A DNA stretch of 64,000 nt from Methanofollis aquaemaris. GTDB taxonomy: Archaea; Halobacteriota; Methanomicrobia; Methanomicrobiales; Methanofollaceae. This document shows, one piece after another, positions 1 to 9,090 of the stretch (position 1 is the first letter of the stretch; every line of letters starts with the position of its first letter). The notes under the pieces were generated by a model. The model had not been told where the DNA came from and did no database searches. It saw nothing but the letters and a program-made list of their open reading frames with translations. The stretch is from positions 1,152,561 through 1,216,560 of the forward strand of contig NZ_CP036172.1 of the NCBI RefSeq assembly GCF_017357525.1, written 5' to 3'. The position numbers and the translations under genes were made by a program.

Positions 1-1767
1 CTTCGTGAGGGTGAGGTCGAGGGGGTCGTTCTCGTCGGGGGCGACGGTGATCCGCTTCTCGCCGGTGAAGAACCCCTCCTTGTGCACCGTGACCGTGTGG
101 TTCCCGACCGGGAGGTAGAAGGGGTTGTCCGCGGTGCGGGTGGTGTTGGTGCCGTCGACGTAGACGAAGGCGCCGTCGGCGGCGGGGGTGGCGTTGATCT
201 GCACCGTGCCGCCGTATATGAGCGGGAGGTGGTCGGTGCCGAAGGCGCCGAGGGACAGCGGTTGGTCGCAGATGCCGTCGAAGTCGGCGTCCGCAGCCCA
301 CTCTGAGATGTTCTGCGCGGGATCCTGGAGCCAGAGGTTGCCGCCGAGGAAGGGCCCGCCGGCGATGTTGGTGCCGGGGGTGCGGGTGGTGTTGAGGGCG
401 GCGGCGGAGGACATCATTGTTGCATGGATGTTGGTGGGGTTGTCGAAGCGGCAGTTGGTGATGTTGACGTTCATGGAATAGTAGTAGAAGAATGCGCCGC
501 CGCCTTCGTAAGTTGCGGTGTTGCCGGTGAAGGTGTTGCCGGTGAGCGTGGCGCGCTTGCACTCCCCGAAGTATGCCCCGCCGCCGCCTTCGTCTGCGGT
601 GTTGCCGGTGAAGGTGGTGTTGGTGAGCGTGGCGTGATGGCAAACATTAAAGTATGCCCCGCCGCCTTCGTTTGCGGTGTTGGCGGTGAAGGTGGTGCCG
701 GTGAGCGTGGCGGCATAGCAGCCGTGGAATAATGCCCCGCCGCCGCCGTATGTTGCGGTGTTGCCGGTGAAGGTGGTGCCGGTGAGCGTGGCGCCAGTGC
801 AAACACTGAAGTATGCCCCGCCGCCGTAGTCTGCGCTGTTGCCGGTGAACGCCGTCCCCTCGATCAGGATGTTGTCGACGTCCTGGGCAGAGAGCGCACC
901 GCCGCTTGCTCCCTTCCCGGTCACCGTGTTCCCGGCAAAGGTGCAGTTCGTTATGGTGAGGCGCTGTAAGTAGCGTCTTGGAGTCCCGGTGGCGTTGATC
1001 CCGGCGCCGCCCTTACCGTTCAACTGGTTGTCGGAGATGTTGAGGTCGAGGAAGGTGGCGTTGTCGGCGGTGACGGTGAAGGCCGACGCGCCGGAGGTGC
1101 TGGTGATGAGCGGTTGCACCGGCGAACCCTCCCACCGTTTCACCGTCACGTTCGGTTTGTCGATGACGAACCCCCCCTCGTACGTATGCCCCTCCACGCC
1201 CCGGATGTGGATGGTGTCGCCCGCGTCGAGATCGGTGATATCCAGGAGACTGGAGACGTTCCCGGTGCCGGTCTTGGAGACGTACCAGTCCCTGGGGTGA
1301 CCGGAACCGTCGCCGTCCGCCAGGACGACCGCCGCCGGCGCGGGTGCGGCGGCGACGTTGATATCGACCGAAGAAGTGTTCGCGACCGACGCGCTCTCGT
1401 TGACGGCGGTGAGGCCGACGACGTGGGTGCCGGGTTCGAAGAACGTGTGATTGAAGGTCGATTCGTTCCCGACCGCCGCGACACCGTCGACCGTCCAGTT
1501 CCAGAGATCGACCGCGAGGCCCTGCACCGCAGCGGTGAACCTGACCGTCAGCGGCACCGTGCCGGCGGGCGGATCGGCGGCGAGCGAGAGGTTGAGCGCC
1601 GGAACGGTGGCGTTCGTGATGTTCGAAGGCGGTTCGAGTGGCGCCGTGGTTTCAGACGGGCCCGCGCCATCCTCGCCGCCGGCGACCGGCAGGACGAGAC
1701 AGAACAGGACCGCCAGTAAAACGATGAAAAGAGCTGCATTTTTTCGGAAGGGGGGCATTTTGTTCAT
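1..1767 (-). CDS. Partial surface protein: PKD, beta-helix repeats, PEGA
   Basis: The gene runs off the left edge, so 589 codons are visible and the C-terminus is missing. The ATG at 1767 follows a strong GAGGAGG ribosome site. Residues 9-30 form a signal peptide. A PKD-like domain spans about 56-139, and a right-handed beta-helix region begins near 159. Around residues 305-425 several 26-27-residue repeats alternate FTGNTA with GGGAYF, recalling the FxxN/GGA(I/L) repeats of Chlamydia Pmp proteins. A PEGA-like domain begins near 520. The protein is very rich in Thr, Asn and Gly. It is inferred to be an exported cell-surface or adhesin-like protein; the ligand is unknown. An AT-rich stretch at about 1857-1875 is the likely promoter. 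Confidence 0.8.
   Translation of the reverse strand, partial: MNKMPPFRKNAALFIVLLAVLFCLVLPVAGGEDGAGPSETTAPLEPPSNITNATVPALNLSLAADPPAGTVPLTVRFTAAVQGLAVDLWNWTVDGVAAVGNESTFNHTFFEPGTHVVGLTAVNESASVANTSSVDINVAAAPAPAAVVLADGDGSGHPRDWYVSKTGTGNVSSLLDITDLDAGDTIHIRGVEGHTYEGGFVIDKPNVTVKRWEGSPVQPLITSTSGASAFTVTADNATFLDLNISDNQLNGKGGAGINATGTPRRYLQRLTITNCTFAGNTVTGKGASGGALSAQDVDNILIEGTAFTGNSADYGGGAYFSVCTGATLTGTTFTGNTATYGGGGALFHGCYAATLTGTTFTANTANEGGGAYFNVCHHATLTNTTFTGNTADEGGGGAYFGECKRATLTGNTFTGNTATYEGGGAFFYYYSMNVNITNCRFDNPTNIHATMMSSAAALNTTRTPGTNIAGGPFLGGNLWLQDPAQNISEWAADADFDGICDQPLSLGAFGTDHLPLIYGGTVQINATPAADGAFVYVDGTNTTRTADNPFYLPVGNHTVTVHKEGFFTGEKRITVAPDENDPLDLTLTK
530..850 (-). repeat. Tandem 78-81 bp coding repeats of the beta-helix
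   Basis: Four to five imperfect direct repeats of 78 or 81 bp, differing by one Gly codon in the GGG(G) run. Each encodes an FTGNTA strand followed by GGGA(Y/L)F and ATLTG. They are in frame and form beta-helix coils, so length variation between strains is plausible. Confidence 0.75.
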
Positions 1768-2465
1768 TTCAAGGCCTCCTCGGGAATCGAACGCCAGCAT
1801 CATCTCTCAGGAGACAAAGGCGTTCCCGTCGGGGGGTTCGGATTCTCGCGATTGAATTTTAGATATTATATATGTTTTTGTTTTGAACTCGATTGGCCGC
1901 GGCGGACCGAAAAAAAGATCGATTCTTTGAGGATCGGGTAAAATTGATCCCGGTATCCGGGGGCGTCCGGATTGAGAATGCACTGGACCGAACAGAGGAA
2001 GACCTACCGGTGTCCGATAGCACACCGTCACACAGATTCGGGGGGAAGAAGAAAAAAATAGGCTGTGTGGAATTTTTCATGAGGGGAAAGCACGCCTCAA
2101 GCATACGGAATGAAAATATCATCTCAGAGAATGAGGAGCGAATCGAAGTCGAGCATCATGCCGCCCCCCGGTGCGAGACGACGGAAAAGATTCTGCAATT
2201 GAGGGCGGCACATCCGATCATCACGCCATTCTCACACCACACGCGCCGGCGACTCCGCCCGCCGACCCTGCCCCGAAAGATCCGCCCCGCAAGCAGAGGG
2301 ACGACCATGAAAACTATCGAGTCGGCCCCCGCGACCTTTTGATCTCGGCCCGCCGGAAAAATTTCGACGCCCCCGACCACCCCATTGAAAAACTACTTTG
2401 GCTCTCAACACGCACCTGACTCCTCATGAACACCCGCCCCTCACCGGGCGGCGAGAGGGATAGAG
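1768..2465. other. Intergenic region, divergent promoters and decayed repeat
   Basis: No convincing gene is present; the short ORFs here lack ribosome sites and recognisable domains. The left part is AT-rich promoter DNA for the surface protein. About 2140-2230 matches the reverse complement of 48220-48350 in segments (GTCGAGCATC, GAGGGCGGCAC) but lacks its G-rich core, so it is a decayed copy of the dispersed intergenic repeat. A small hairpin (CCGCCC 2434-2439, GGGCGG 2446-2451) lies just before the ileS ribosome site. Confidence 0.5.
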
Positions 2466-5400
2466 GTGAAAGAGGTAACCAGCAGTTATGATGCACAGGC
2501 AGTCGAGGCCTCTGCCCGGAAATTCTGGCAGGAACACGACACCTACCACACCGTCAAGGAACTCAGGCAGAACAGCAAACCGTTCTTCTTCGTGGACGGC
2601 CCGCCCTACACCACCGGGCACATCCACCTCGGCACCGCGTGGAACAAGATCATCAAAGACGCCATCCTCAGACAGAAGCGGATGAGCGGATTGAACGTCA
2701 TCGAGCGTGCCGGCTACGACATGCACGGCCTCCCCATCGAAGTGCAGGTCGAGCACGAACTCGGGTTCACCTCGAAGAAAGACATCGAAGCCTACGGCAT
2801 CGACAAGTTCATCGAACACTGCCGGGAGTACGCCCTCGTCAAGATGGAGGAGATGTCGGACCAGTTCAGGGAACTCGGCATCTGGCTCGACTTCGACCAC
2901 CCCTACCAGACCCTCAAGAAAGAATACATCGAAGCCGCCTGGTGGACGCTCAAAGAGGCCGAGAAGAACGGGAAACTCGAACGCGGCTCCCGCGTCGTGA
3001 ACTGGTGCCCCCGGTGCGAGACGGCGATCGCCGACTCCGAAGTCGAATACGACGACGCCGTCGACCCCTCGATCTTCGTCAAGTTCCCGGTCAAAGGCGC
3101 CGAGAACGAATACCTCGTCATCTGGACCACCACGCCCTGGACCCTGCCGGCGAACGTCGCCATCGCCGTCCACCCCGAGATCACCTACGCCCTCGTCGCC
3201 GCCCGCAAAGACGGCCGCGAGGATAAACTCTGGATCGCAAAAGACCTCGTCGAGAACGTACTCAAGAAAGGCAAATACCAGGAGTTCGACCTCCTCAAGA
3301 CCATGCCCGGCACCGACCTCGTCGGCACCGAATACGAATCCCCGCTCGTCGGGCAGGTACCCCTCCAGGCCGAGATCCCGCACCGCGTCGTCCTCGCCGA
3401 CTACGTCGCCCTCGAAAACACCGGGCTCGTCCACACCGCACCCGGCCACGGGTGGGACGACTTCCTCACCGGCATGCGCGAAGGCCTCCCCATCTTCTGC
3501 CCCGTCGACGGCAGCGGCCGGTACACCAAGAAGGCCGGCACCTTCGAAGGCCTCTACGTCAAAGACCCGGAGACCAACCAGCAGGTGCTCGACGCCCTCG
3601 GCGACCACCTCCTCCACAAAGGGAAGATCACCCACCGCTACGGCCACTGCTGGCGGTGCAAGACCCCGATCATCTACCGCGCCACCGAACAGTGGTTCAT
3701 CAAAGTCTCGGAAATACGCGACGAACTCCTCGCCGAGACCGAGAAGGTCGACTGGTACCCCGACTGGGCGGGCAGCGCCAGGTTCCACGACTGGGTCGAA
3801 GGGGCCCGCGACTGGTGCGTCTCCCGCCAGCGGTACTGGGGCATCCCGATCCCGGTCTGGCAGTGCGACACCTGCGACCGGCGCGAGGTCTACGGCACCG
3901 TCGAAGAACTCGAAACCGCAAGCGGCCGGTCGGTCAAAGACCCGCACCGCCCGTACGTCGACGAGGTCACCGTCCCGTGTTCCTGCGGCGGCACCATGCA
4001 CCGCGTCTCCGACATCTTCGACGTCTGGTTCGACTCCGGGGTCGCCTCCTGGGCCACCCTCGGCTTCCCGGCACAGCGCGAGGAGTTCGACAAATACTGG
4101 CCGGCCGACTTCATCACCGAAGGCCAGGACCAGACCCGCGGCTGGTTCTACTCGCAACTCGGCGCCTCGATGGTCGCCTTCGGCCGCTCGCCGTATAAGT
4201 CGGTGCTCATGCACGGCTTCGCCCTCGACGCCGAAGGACGCAAGATGTCCAAGAGCCAGGGCAACGTCGTCGTCCCGTCCGAAGTGATCGAGAAGGCCGG
4301 CGTCGACGTCCTCCGTCTCTACGTCCTCTGGGCCAACGCACCCTGGGACGACATGAAGTTCAACTGGGACGGGGTCAAGACCGTCAACCGGGCGCTCAAC
4401 ATCCTCTGGAACGTCTACCGCTTCCCGCTGCCGTACATGACCCTCGACCGCTTCGCCCCCGCCGTCGCCGCCGACGGCGCCTGGGACGAGACGAGCGTGA
4501 AGACGCTCCTCGACGGCATGCCCGACGAAGACCGCTGGATCCTCTCGCGCATCAACACCCTCTGCACAGAGATCGGCGAGGACTTCGAGGAGTACAACCT
4601 CCACAAGATCACGAGGGCGCTCGTCACCTTCGTGCTCGAAGACCTCTCCCGCTGGTACCTCCAGATCGTGCGCCCGCGGATGTGGCTCGAAGAGGACGCA
4701 CCCGAAAAACGGTGCGCCTACGAGACGGTCTACTACGTGCTCCGCAGACTCGCGCAACTCCTCGCGCCCTTCACCCCGCACCTCACCGAAGCGATCTATC
4801 AGAACCTGCGGTGCGAGGGCGACCCCGAGAGCGTGCACATGCTCGACTGGCCCGAGGCCGACGCCGACCTCGTCGACGAAGACCTCGAAAACGCGATGGC
4901 CGTCGTGCAGCACTTCGACGACGCCACCGCCACCGCGAGACAGGACGGCAAACGCAAACTCCGCTGGCCGGTCGCCGAGGTGACCGTCGCCACGAGTGCC
5001 GAAGAGGTCAAGGCGGCCGTCATCAGGCTCAACGACCTCTGCACCTCGCGGGCGAACGCGAAGAAAGTCGCGGTCGTCGGCGAACACTGGGAGAAGATCG
5101 GGTGGCAGGCCGAACCGGTGATGCGTGCCATCGGCCCGAAGTTCGGACGCGACGGTCCGAAGGTGAAGGCGGCGATCGAGGCGGCCGACGGGAACGCCCT
5201 GAAGGCCGCCCTCGCCGAGGCGGGCACCGCCGCGCTCGGCGAGATCGAGGTGACCCCCGAGATGGTCACGTTCACCGAGGCCATGCCCGAAGGAATTTTT
5301 TCCGCCGCAATGGACGGCGCCACCGTCTACGTCGACGTCAACCTCACGCCCGAGATCGAGGCCGAAGGGTTTGCCCGCGAAGTGATCCGGCGTCTCCAGG

Positions 5401-5639
5401 ACATGCGCAAACAGCACGATCTCAAAGTGGACGACCACATCGCCGCCGAGATCGCCATCGCCGACGCGCGGATCGCCGACCTCGTCGGCACCTGGGCGGA
5501 CGGGATCGCCGGCGAAGTGCGGGCCGCCGCACTGGAGATCCGTGACGGCGCCGCGCTCACGGGCGAATGGGCGTTCACCGCCGAGTGGGAGGTCGAAGGC
5601 GTCGCGATGACGATGGGCCTCTCACTCGCCGACGAGTGA
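2466..5639 (+). CDS. ileS: Isoleucyl-tRNA synthetase
   Basis: Class I aminoacyl-tRNA synthetase that charges tRNA-Ile in the cytoplasm; 1057 residues, the normal length for archaeal/eukaryal-type IleRS. The HIGH-type motif is HIHLG at residues 52-56 (after DGPPYTTG) and KMSKS is at 593-597. A CP1 editing domain lies between them, and paired cysteines (CDTC and PCSCGG) suggest zinc binding. The C-terminal half carries the anticodon-binding region (WYLQIVRPRMW). The start is GTG at 2466, preceded by GAGAGGG. The gene is very GC-rich with strong third-position bias, which produces long antisense shadow frames. Its last 18 bp overlap the convergent thg1 gene. Confidence 0.97.
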   Translation: MKEVTSSYDAQAVEASARKFWQEHDTYHTVKELRQNSKPFFFVDGPPYTTGHIHLGTAWNKIIKDAILRQKRMSGLNVIERAGYDMHGLPIEVQVEHELGFTSKKDIEAYGIDKFIEHCREYALVKMEEMSDQFRELGIWLDFDHPYQTLKKEYIEAAWWTLKEAEKNGKLERGSRVVNWCPRCETAIADSEVEYDDAVDPSIFVKFPVKGAENEYLVIWTTTPWTLPANVAIAVHPEITYALVAARKDGREDKLWIAKDLVENVLKKGKYQEFDLLKTMPGTDLVGTEYESPLVGQVPLQAEIPHRVVLADYVALENTGLVHTAPGHGWDDFLTGMREGLPIFCPVDGSGRYTKKAGTFEGLYVKDPETNQQVLDALGDHLLHKGKITHRYGHCWRCKTPIIYRATEQWFIKVSEIRDELLAETEKVDWYPDWAGSARFHDWVEGARDWCVSRQRYWGIPIPVWQCDTCDRREVYGTVEELETASGRSVKDPHRPYVDEVTVPCSCGGTMHRVSDIFDVWFDSGVASWATLGFPAQREEFDKYWPADFITEGQDQTRGWFYSQLGASMVAFGRSPYKSVLMHGFALDAEGRKMSKSQGNVVVPSEVIEKAGVDVLRLYVLWANAPWDDMKFNWDGVKTVNRALNILWNVYRFPLPYMTLDRFAPAVAADGAWDETSVKTLLDGMPDEDRWILSRINTLCTEIGEDFEEYNLHKITRALVTFVLEDLSRWYLQIVRPRMWLEEDAPEKRCAYETVYYVLRRLAQLLAPFTPHLTEAIYQNLRCEGDPESVHMLDWPEADADLVDEDLENAMAVVQHFDDATATARQDGKRKLRWPVAEVTVATSAEEVKAAVIRLNDLCTSRANAKKVAVVGEHWEKIGWQAEPVMRAIGPKFGRDGPKVKAAIEAADGNALKAALAEAGTAALGEIEVTPEMVTFTEAMPEGIFSAAMDGATVYVDVNLTPEIEAEGFAREVIRRLQDMRKQHDLKVDDHIAAEIAIADARIADLVGTWADGIAGEVRAAALEIRDGAALTGEWAFTAEWEVEGVAMTMGLSLADE

Positions 5640-6344
5640 ACTGAGATACCGGCGCCCTTCGGGTGCCGAAAAAAGCGGCAGGTCTTCGTCGGCGACGACA
5701 CATCGGCGTTCGACGACGACCCGCTCCCCGGTTACCGGGTTCATCCCCTCTTTTGTATAGTGCCCGTGCTTCACCAGCGTGCCCCGCCGCTGCCACGCGG
5801 GCGTCTCCGCGAGGTTCACGCCGCGCGCGAACATCAGGTCGTGCATCCCGGCGGCGTTCAACCCCTTCAGCCGTGCGGCGACCTCGCGGGGCCCGAGTCC
5901 TTCGCCGAGGAGCGCGGCCTGGCAGTAGGCGTTGATATGGTTGCGCCACGCCTCGGCCTGGCGCATACGAAGGTACTCCAGGGCGTACGCCGGCGTCGCC
6001 GGGATCACGCGGCTGTCGAAGGCGACCGGGTCATCGAGGCCCGCCTCAAGGGTGAAGGCGCTCGCCGCATACGAGGCCGCGACCGAGTCGAGTTTCTCGA
6101 CCCGACCGCCGAAGGGGAGGGCGGCGAAGTAGAGACTGATCTCGTCTGAGAACGTGTAGGCAAAGAGCGGGTTCAACCCGCCGTCCGCGAGGAGACGCCG
6201 GCACGTCCCGACCATCGCCGCGTGAAACCGCGCATCGAAGGGTTTCTCGCAGGTGCGGGTCAGGGCATGGAAAGCCCGGCCGTCGAGACGGAGGAGGACC
6301 GGAGGATAGATGGCAAGATTTGAAAAAATCTCGTGGGTGTCCAT
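5622..6344 (-). CDS. thg1: tRNA-His guanylyltransferase (Thg1 family)
   Basis: Member of the 3'-5' nucleotide polymerase family that adds G-1 to tRNA-His or, in Thg1-like proteins, repairs tRNA 5' ends. It has 240 residues, a normal length. Diagnostic motifs are RLDGRAFH near the N-terminus and YTFSDEISL, which supply the metal-binding carboxylates, followed by the conserved KLDSVAASYAA segment. The start at 6344 fits the family's short N-terminus. It lies 23 bp downstream of the PRC-barrel gene on the same strand, so the two are probably co-transcribed, and it ends tail to tail with ileS with an 18-bp overlap. Whether it acts on tRNA-His or as a repair polymerase cannot be told from sequence. 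Confidence 0.92.
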   Translation of the reverse strand: MDTHEIFSNLAIYPPVLLRLDGRAFHALTRTCEKPFDARFHAAMVGTCRRLLADGGLNPLFAYTFSDEISLYFAALPFGGRVEKLDSVAASYAASAFTLEAGLDDPVAFDSRVIPATPAYALEYLRMRQAEAWRNHINAYCQAALLGEGLGPREVAARLKGLNAAGMHDLMFARGVNLAETPAWQRRGTLVKHGHYTKEGMNPVTGERVVVERRCVVADEDLPLFSAPEGRRYLSSLVGE

Positions 6345-6367
6345 GTTCTCGCGCCGGACACCGTCGT

Positions 6368-6637
6368 TTAGAGCTTCTTCTCTCCGCCGGCCTTCCTGAA
6401 CGCGCTGGAAATGTGGCGGATGATGATGATGTCGCCGATGGTCTTGATGACCCGGTACGGGATCAGGTAGCCGCGGTGGCCCTTGGGATCCGCGATATCG
6501 GTGTTGAGGTTGCCGACGGCGAGGGATTCGATCTTCTTGCCGTCGATATCGAGGAGGACATCGTCGACGTCTCCCACGTAGACCGCCTTCTCGGTGTAGA
6601 CATTCATCCCGAAGAGCTGTGTGACCTGTGTCTTCAT
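6368..6637 (-). CDS. PRC-barrel domain protein
   Basis: Small cytoplasmic protein of 89 residues with a PRC-barrel fold: KAVYVGDVDDVLLDIDGKK, then SLAVGNLN and YLIPYRVIKTIGDIIII. Archaeal members are common single-domain proteins thought to bind RNA or protein partners, some linked to cell division (CdpB-type). The ATG at 6637 was chosen over an upstream in-frame ATG because a TATA box at 6661-6666 lies 26 bp before it, predicting a leaderless transcript; the longer frame would run through the divergent promoter. It probably forms an operon with thg1. Confidence 0.82.
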   Translation of the reverse strand: MKTQVTQLFGMNVYTEKAVYVGDVDDVLLDIDGKKIESLAVGNLNTDIADPKGHRGYLIPYRVIKTIGDIIIIRHISSAFRKAGGEKKL

Positions 6638-6689
6638 CGCTATCGGTTCAAGGTATAGACTATAAACATTAAAAATACTATCATTCGCC
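6638..6689. promoter_or_regulatory. Divergent promoter with one central TATA box
   Basis: The 52 bp between the two divergent ATGs (6637 minus, 6690 plus) contain TATAAA at 6661-6666, read as TTTATA on the other strand. Its centre is exactly the midpoint, so both start codons lie about 26 bp away, the archaeal TATA-to-TSS distance. Both transcripts are predicted to be leaderless; neither gene has a ribosome site. Confidence 0.6.
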
Positions 6690-7835
6690 ATGAACGGATC
6701 CCTCAAGATCGGGCATCTATTCGGGATTCCCATCTATCTTCACTGGACATTCCTGCTGGTCATCCCCCTCTTCGCATGGATCATCGGCAGCCAGATCGTG
6801 CTCACGACCGAGTTGCTGGCCGACCTCTTCGGGCTCGAGATCACGATGACCCTCTACCTCCAGGGGTGGATGCCCTACATCCTGGGGACGCTGGTGGTGC
6901 TCGGGCTTTTTGCGGGGGTGCTGGTCCACGAACTGGCGCATTCGCTGGTGGCGAAGTCGAAGGGGCTCAAGATCCATTCGATCACGCTCCTCATCTTCGG
7001 CGGGGTGGCCTCGATGGAGGAGGAGATGCCCGACCCGAAGGTCGAACTCCCGATGGCCCTGGTCGGGCCGCTGACGAGCGGGGCGATCGGCGGGATCTTT
7101 CTGGCGATCACCTATGCGGTGGCGGCGGCCGCGGGAGTGGGCGGCCTGGATCCGGCGGTGGCCGGGGTGCTCGTCTTCTTCTTCGGATACCTGGCGCTCC
7201 TCAACATCATTCTCTTCCTCTTCAACCTGCTCCCCGCGTTCCCGATGGACGGGGGCCGGGTGCTGCGGGCGTGGCTGGCGAAGAAGATGCCCCTGCACCA
7301 GGCGACGAAGATCGCCGCGGATGTGGGCCGGGGTTTCGCGGTCTTCTTCGGGATCTTCGGGTTCCTGGTGCTCAGCCCGATCCTGGTCATCATCGCCTTT
7401 TTCATTTATATCGGGGCGAACCAGGAGGCGACGATGGTCCGCTACAACTTCCTGCTCAGGGATGTGCTGGTCAAAGACGTGATGACCGCCCCGGTGACGA
7501 CGGTGAGCCCGGACCGGCCGGTGATGGAGGTGGTGCAGATGATGTACGAGACCAAGCACCTGGGGTTCCCGGTGATGGACCGGGGGGTGGTGATCGGGAT
7601 GGTGACGCTCGGCGACGTGCATGCGGCGCCGCCGATCGACCGCGAGGCGATGCAGGTGCGCGACCTGATGTCGAGGGAGGTGGTGATGCTCAAGCCGTCG
7701 TCGCCGCTGACCGAGGCGATGCGGATCATGTCGCGGACCGGGATCGGGCGCATACCGGTGATGGAGGAGGGGGAGTTGGTCGGGATCGTGACCAGGACCG
7801 ATGTGCTCACGACGCTGGAGATCAAGGAGGCGTAG
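6690..7835 (+). CDS. Site-2 protease-like M50 metalloprotease with CBS pair
   Basis: Intramembrane zinc metalloprotease of the M50/Rip3-like class, 381 residues. The zinc motif HELAH is at residues 80-84 inside a membrane segment, and the third ligand is D187 in PMDGGR. Six or so membrane segments fill residues 10-245. Two CBS domains follow (about 258-310, VKDVMTAPV, and 320-375, VRDLMSREV); these usually sense adenine nucleotides and may gate the protease. The substrate is unknown; such enzymes often cleave membrane-bound regulators. Start ATG 6690 is predicted leaderless from the TATA box at 6661. Confidence 0.93.
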   Translation: MNGSLKIGHLFGIPIYLHWTFLLVIPLFAWIIGSQIVLTTELLADLFGLEITMTLYLQGWMPYILGTLVVLGLFAGVLVHELAHSLVAKSKGLKIHSITLLIFGGVASMEEEMPDPKVELPMALVGPLTSGAIGGIFLAITYAVAAAAGVGGLDPAVAGVLVFFFGYLALLNIILFLFNLLPAFPMDGGRVLRAWLAKKMPLHQATKIAADVGRGFAVFFGIFGFLVLSPILVIIAFFIYIGANQEATMVRYNFLLRDVLVKDVMTAPVTTVSPDRPVMEVVQMMYETKHLGFPVMDRGVVIGMVTLGDVHAAPPIDREAMQVRDLMSREVVMLKPSSPLTEAMRIMSRTGIGRIPVMEEGELVGIVTRTDVLTTLEIKEA

Positions 7836-7848
7836 AGGGGAGAACTTT

Positions 7849-8008
7849 GTTGAAATCCTCAATTCCTCTCCTCATGACAGGGAGGGTGATGGAAACAAGC
7901 ACCTCGCTGCCCCTCGACTATCTTCGCCGTGGGGGGGACGACCGGAGGGAGTCGAGAAGATCTCTGATCTTCGAGTCCGGGGGGTCTCCCCCCGGCGCGA
8001 GACGGCCG
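7849..8008 (+). repeat. Dispersed intergenic repeat, copy 1
   Basis: About 160 bp closely matching 36678-36836: shared blocks include TTCCTCTCC, CATGACAG, AAGCAC, CTATCTTCG and GGCGCGAGACGGC. Like the other copy it starts just after a stop codon and ends with a G/C hairpin (GGGGGGTCTCCCCCCGG here). Confidence 0.7.
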
Positions 8009-8325
8009 CATACTTCTCATGAGGATTGAAGCAGACGGCGAGCACGCGATCCAAATTAGATGACCCTCACCTGATCCGAATTCAGCGATCCCCGGCCTAT
8101 CGGCATTCGCCGGGGGTCCGGGGGCGGTATCCCCCGGCGCGGGGACGGCGATACACTTTCCATGAAGATATTTTTCAACAGCACGCACCGACGAGATGAT
8201 CAAATCTTTTCCCTTCACTCGTCACCCCTCGACGGGGCTCATGGGGCCTGTCGGCCCCTGAGTCCCTTCTCATGAAGAGGATCATAGACGGCGGGCATGT
8301 GATCAATCAGATTTGGTCTAATTTG

Positions 8326-8553
8326 GGCTCTGTAGAAATCCTCTTGATAGTTCTCTTCGACGGGGGGTTGCACCCCCCGGACCCCCCGCCGCACGATAGG
8401 CGGAGGACGGCAGCACTCACTTTATGATCATCTATTATGCCTTCCCGCTCCTATCTTCCTCCCGGGGGTCCGGGGGCAGAGCCCCGGCGGGAGGCTATGG
8501 GAAGGCGGATGACACGCATTCTTCCTACGATAAGTGAGGTTTTCTACAAAGCC
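8326..8553 (+). mobile_element. MITE-like element, copy 1, with 8-bp target duplication
   Basis: 228 bp, no coding capacity. The left end GGCTCTGTAGAAATCCTC (8326-8343) is an inverted match (16/18) to the right end (8536-8553). It is flanked by direct repeats CTAATTTG at 8318-8325 and 8554-8561. Inside are two G/C-rich hairpins (near 8370-8393 and 8458-8488), the second bracketed by GCCTTCCC and GGGAAGGC. Confidence 0.85.
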
Positions 8554-8898
8554 CTAATTTGGTCTATAATGATCTCCTGCACATCGTCGTCGCGATGATC
8601 TGTGGGCATAATTCTCCCGCCCCTGGTGCTTCAGACACAGGTCTTGCGGCGATTATTTCCCGTCGCCCTCCCCCTAAGGCAGTGCGTGTTCAGGAAAAGT
8701 ACACATACTGGCGCAAATCACTCGCGATAGAGAATCAACACTCCATGAAATCTTAATCTACACAAATGCGCCAGGCGCATGGGCCGCCGCCACGATGGAG
8801 AGGTTTGGCATCTGTATCATTTGGGCGGGGATTATTGTTCTTAATCTTTGTGATCATAGCGTCTAATTGCCCCTAAATGAATGAATAAGACTGTAGAC

Positions 8899-9090
8899 AG
8901 GCATATATATAGCAAAATTATATTCCAGATTGAGGATACCAACAGTGGTATTCTAAAAGGGTTGGAAACCTCAAATCAAATGTTAAATCCAACCTTTGTA
9001 TCGCCCGGAGGCTATAGTGCTTCTGGTTATCATTGTAAATAACTATACTGCCTTGTGGCTTCCACGTGATCGTAATGCTGAGGAAAAAAC
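8899..9090 (+). promoter_or_regulatory. Promoter and structured leader of the secreted-protein gene
   Basis: A TATA box (CATATATATAG, about 8902-8912) predicts a start near 8935 and a leader of about 155 nt, long for this window. It contains inverted repeat ATACCA/TGGTAT (8936-8941, 8946-8951) at the predicted start and GGTTGGA/TCCAACC (8960-8966, 8988-8994). The ribosome site is GAGG, seven bases before ATG 9091. Confidence 0.5.

Larger units (their letters stand above)
8009..9090. other. Repeat-rich intergenic region
   Basis: No gene is supported between the protease and the secreted-protein gene. 8096-8165 repeats 10544-10612 (CATTCGCCGGGGGTCCGGGG, then GACGGCGA). 8326-8553 is a MITE-like element. 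8562-8880 has no recognisable coding signal. 8899-9090 is the promoter and leader of the next gene. Confidence 0.6.

Noticed and set aside
530-850. CRISPR-like regular repeats
   Set aside because: Repeats are contiguous, in frame and encode beta-helix coils; there are no unique spacers. No CRISPR array or cas gene was seen in the window.
2424-5438. 1004-codon open frame antisense to ileS
   Set aside because: Composition follows the third-position GC bias of ileS; no ribosome site, domain or start signal. ileS is fully supported by motifs.
6717-8029. Long frames on both strands across the site-2 protease
   Set aside because: Low-complexity Asp/Gly/Arg/His translations typical of shadows of a GC-rich gene.
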